Part shown: positions 61,093 through 64,000 of the stretch, one piece after another | How the letters are laid out: the number at the start of each line of letters is the position of its first letter | Numbering within the stretch: the stretch's first letter is position 1 | NCBI GenBank assembly: GCA_902582475.1 | Contig: CACHSH010000002.1 | Span: forward strand, 38,595 to 102,594 | Source: an uncultured Pelagibacteraceae bacterium | Lineage (GTDB): Bacteria > Pseudomonadota > Alphaproteobacteria > Pelagibacterales > Pelagibacteraceae | Direction: 5' to 3' | DNA length: 64,000 nucleotides | Position numbers and translations under genes: made by a program | The notes under the pieces: generated by a model | What the model was told of the DNA's origin: nothing | What the model saw: only the letters and a program-made list of their open reading frames with translations | Databases searched by the model: none

Positions 61093-61195
61093 GAAATAGC
61101 CGCACCCCTTGCAAAAACTGCATAACTAATTTCCTTACTTAACTTAGCTCATTTTCTCTAAATGAATTAAGAATTTATACTTCAAAGGAGGAAGT

Positions 61196-62488
61196 ATGAA
61201 AAAAATACTTGGTTATTTTTTTGCAGGTACAGCACTTTATTTCAGCTTTGCTGGTTTAGGGTACGCAAATACGACTGTATCAGCAGAAGTACAATACATA
61301 TTTAATACAATATTATTTTTAATGTCAGGTTTTCTGGTCATGTGGATGGCAGCAGGTTTTGCCATGCTCGAATCGGGGTTGGTAACATCTAAAAGTGTAT
61401 CAGCAATCTGTGCAAAAAATATAGGTTTATATTCAATTGCTGGAATAATGTTCTGGTTAGTTGGATACAATTTAGCATACGGTATACCGGAAGGTGGATG
61501 GATAGGTTCATTCTCTTCTTGGAGTGACGCATCATCATTGGAAACAGGTTATTCTGATGGATCAGATTGGTTCTTCCAAATGGTATTCTGTGCAACAACA
61601 ATGTCAATCGTATCAGGAACATTGGCTGAAAGAATAAAAATTTGGCCATTCTTCTTATTTGCAGCTATTTTAACTGGATTTATTTATCCAATTGAAATGG
61701 GATGGCAGTGGGGCGGTGGTTGGTTATCAGCTGCTGGTTTTTCTGATTTTGCAGGTTCAACATTAGTACATGCTGCTGGAGGAGCTGCTGCTCTTGCTGG
61801 TGCAATTGTACTTGGTGCGAGATCTGGAAGATTTACTTCAGGAGGTGGCGTAAAAGCTATGGCACCTTTTGCGGCTTCTTCAATTCCATTAGCAACACTT
61901 GGAGTATTTATACTTTGGTTAGGTTGGTTTGGATTCAACGGTGGCTCACAATTAGCTGCCGGAACACTAGAAGACGTTAGCTCTGTTGCAACAATATATA
62001 TTAATACAAACTTAGCTGCAGGTGGTGGTGTATTAGCCGCTGCTACAGTATCTAGACTTGCCGGCGGTAAAACTGACGTAGTCATGATGCTTAATGGTGC
62101 GATAGCTGGTTTAGTTGGTATAACAGCGGAACCTTTAGCACCAAGCCCACTTGCTGCAATCGTGATTGGAGCAATAGCTGGTGTATTAATGTACTACTCA
62201 ACAAAATTATTATACAAAATGAAAATAGATGATGTTGTTGGTGCTATTCCTGCACACTTAGTTGCTGGAGTATGGGGTACATTAGCAGTTCCATTTACAA
62301 ATACGGAAGTAGGTTTTGGTTCACAATTCCTAGGAACGATTTCAGTAGTAGTTTTCGTTTTCGTAGTGTCATACATCGTATGGTCAATTATGAAAATGAC
62401 TATTGGAATAAGAATCAGTAAAGAAGCTGAAAGGCTTGGAACTGATAAGTCCGAGGTTGGTGTAATCGCTTACGGAATAAGAGATTAA
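61196..62488 (+). CDS. amt: ammonium transporter
   Basis: 430 aa; MWMAAGFAMLESGLVTSKS, FAGSTLVHAAGGAAALAGAIVLG, LGWFGFNGGSQLA. Confidence 0.95.
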   Translation: MKKILGYFFAGTALYFSFAGLGYANTTVSAEVQYIFNTILFLMSGFLVMWMAAGFAMLESGLVTSKSVSAICAKNIGLYSIAGIMFWLVGYNLAYGIPEGGWIGSFSSWSDASSLETGYSDGSDWFFQMVFCATTMSIVSGTLAERIKIWPFFLFAAILTGFIYPIEMGWQWGGGWLSAAGFSDFAGSTLVHAAGGAAALAGAIVLGARSGRFTSGGGVKAMAPFAASSIPLATLGVFILWLGWFGFNGGSQLAAGTLEDVSSVATIYINTNLAAGGGVLAAATVSRLAGGKTDVVMMLNGAIAGLVGITAEPLAPSPLAAIVIGAIAGVLMYYSTKLLYKMKIDDVVGAIPAHLVAGVWGTLAVPFTNTEVGFGSQFLGTISVVVFVFVVSYIVWSIMKMTIGIRISKEAERLGTDKSEVGVIAYGIRD

Positions 62489-62523
62489 ATAACTCTCCCT
62501 CCCTTTCGATACAGGAGATAAAT

Positions 62524-62556
62524 TAAGGCCCGGATTAAGTCCGGGCCTTATAAAAA
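62524..62556 (+). terminator. hairpin downstream of amt
   Basis: TAAGGCCCGGA-TTAAG-TCCGGGCCTTA perfect 11-bp stem. Confidence 0.8.
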
Positions 62557-62586
62557 ATTACCTTCCCTAAAGTTTAGGTAATATAG

Positions 62587-62611
62587 AGGCCCGAGAAATC
62601 GGGCCTTTTTA
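62587..62611 (+). terminator. second GC hairpin with GAAA loop and T-tract
   Basis: AGGCCCGA-GAAA-TCGGGCCT followed by TTTT. Confidence 0.85.
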
Positions 62612-63067
62612 TTTTGAGTTTATAAAATTGAGAACTTCTTTTGCGTGATCTTTGACCCTAACATTAGACCATATTTTAACTATCTTACCCTCATTAACAA
62701 GGATGGTTGACCTTATAGTACCCATAAATTTTTTACCCATAAAAGATTTGGCCCCCCATACACCATATTTTTTTTGAACTTGTTTTTTGTCATCTGATAG
62801 CAATTGAAAAGGAACTTTATATTTTTTTTTAAATTTTAAATGACTTTCCATATCATCTTTAGATATACCAACTACTTCATATTTAGCTGATTTAAATTTA
62901 CTATAAAGTTTAGAAAAGTCCTTAGTTTCCAAGGTACATCCAGGAGTATTATCCTTAGGGTAAAAGTACATAACCACACCGCTTTTTATGCCAGATAATT
63001 TAAATATTTTATTAGAGGTAGATGCTAATTTAAAATCTGGTGCTTTTTTATTAATTTGAATTTTCAT
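62609..63067 (-). CDS. bcp: thiol peroxidase / peroxiredoxin (BCP family)
   Basis: 152 aa; VVMYFYPKDNTPGCTLETKDFSKLY. Confidence 0.95.
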   Translation of the reverse strand: MKIQINKKAPDFKLASTSNKIFKLSGIKSGVVMYFYPKDNTPGCTLETKDFSKLYSKFKSAKYEVVGISKDDMESHLKFKKKYKVPFQLLSDDKKQVQKKYGVWGAKSFMGKKFMGTIRSTILVNEGKIVKIWSNVRVKDHAKEVLNFINSK

Positions 63068-64000
63068 CCCACAGCCTTTTCCAATCTACATTTGGAGACA
63101 AGCCATAAATTGAATTTATATTTGTAAAGTGAACAGCTAAAGATGGTATTGGAGATATGCATAATTCGTTTCTATAAATATTATGCAAGGGTTTTTCAAA
63201 AGGATAGTGTTCAAATTTACACATGCTTGTCATCTGATCCCAATATTTCAAAATTATTTCCCTGCTAGTTAAAAATGTACATAAAGATTGATCTATTTGA
63301 CGCCAATGTTTTTTTTCACCTAAAAAAATTCTAGTATTTTCATTTTGATTATAAAGATATGGATAATCAGTTGGACAAATAATCAATTCTTTTTTGGTGA
63401 GTGATGCAATTTTTTCGTATGTATAGAGCATTTCTATTAAACTATCTTTTTCATGAATATAATCGTCTTCCACAAAATAAGTAAGATCATCAGATTTCTC
63501 CTTTGAAAGTATTAGTGATTGATGAATGTTTGACATGTTAGATTTTTGATTATCTGTTACCTGATTATTTTCTTCATTTGTATTTTTTATTTGATTAGAA
63601 AATTCTTTTAATTTTAAAGCTAAAATCTCAAAATGTAAATTCGATTTCCCTAATATTATTTTTAGATCATTAATTTGTTTTTTTGACGAATTGTGATCAA
63701 TTACATAAATTTTGAATTTAACTTTATTAAAAATACCACTGGCGTGAACAACACTTTTAATTAATGATATTAAAGTTTTTTTGGTGTAATCCTCTTTTTC
63801 CTTTTCAAATATTCTTCTTTTAGATTGAGTTAACATATTAACCGACATACAGGTTCGCAAAATAATATTTAAAGATTTCACAGGTCTTACAATATCGATT
63901 TTACCCATTGGAAGAGTTATTGATTTTTTACCCGGTAAACTTAAATTCTCATTAATAGATTTATTAGACGTTGGTATTGAAAAATTACTTTGGTCTATTA
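63051..64000 (-). CDS. glycosyltransferase-like protein (partial, open to window end)
   Basis: Reverse-strand frame is open from stop at 63051 through 64000 (upstream of the listed ATG it reads ...SNKSINENLSLPGKKSITLP-MGKIDIVRP); DDLTYFVEDDYIHEKDSLIEM has a DxD-like acidic motif. Confidence 0.6.
   Translation of the reverse strand, partial: IDQSNFSIPTSNKSINENLSLPGKKSITLPMGKIDIVRPVKSLNIILRTCMSVNMLTQSKRRIFEKEKEDYTKKTLISLIKSVVHASGIFNKVKFKIYVIDHNSSKKQINDLKIILGKSNLHFEILALKLKEFSNQIKNTNEENNQVTDNQKSNMSNIHQSLILSKEKSDDLTYFVEDDYIHEKDSLIEMLYTYEKIASLTKKELIICPTDYPYLYNQNENTRIFLGEKKHWRQIDQSLCTFLTSREIILKYWDQMTSMCKFEHYPFEKPLHNIYRNELCISPIPSLAVHFTNINSIYGLSPNVDWKRLWDENSN

Noticed and set aside
61099-61116. sigma-54-like promoter (GCAC...TTGCA) upstream of amt
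   Set aside because: Spacing between the GC and TTGC elements is too short for the -24/-12 consensus; no sigma-54 evidence.
61684-62085. 133-aa antisense ORF inside amt
   Set aside because: Ala/Pro-rich low-complexity translation, fully opposite the well-recognised amt coding sequence; typical antisense artefact.
1-64000. CRISPR arrays, tRNA/rRNA genes, transposases, prophage or defence islands
   Set aside because: No regularly spaced repeats, no tRNA/rRNA-like sequence noticed, and every substantial ORF reads as metabolic, transport or housekeeping.

Overview
AT-rich, densely packed alphaproteobacterial window that looks like a SAR11/Pelagibacterales-type genome (inference from composition, very short intergenic gaps and gene content). 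It is almost entirely metabolic and transport genes: a sarcosine oxidase operon; metY behind what looks like a tandem SAM-II + SAM-V riboswitch leader; two complete Liv-type ABC transporter operons, one carrying AzlCD, an alpha/beta hydrolase and a CsiD/GlaH-type glutarate hydroxylase; acnA-HAD-prpD-tctCBA; a TRAP transporter; photolyase; guaB (apparently lacking CBS domains) and guaA; pxpA divergent from pxpBC; a tandem glycine riboswitch ahead of gcvT-gcvH-gcvP; a FAD oxidoreductase-DUF1365-CFA synthase-DUF3833-TspO lipid cluster; folE, hisI, acuI, rhomboid-rseP, HU and amt. I saw no rRNA, tRNA, CRISPR array, transposase or prophage. The most interesting signals are regulatory RNA (metY and gcvT leaders), the minimal IMP dehydrogenase, the GlaH-containing transport operon, the lipid-modification cluster and the hairpins placed between binding-protein and permease genes. 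I found no clearly new defence or mobile system. All family calls come from reading the translations by eye; no searches were run.
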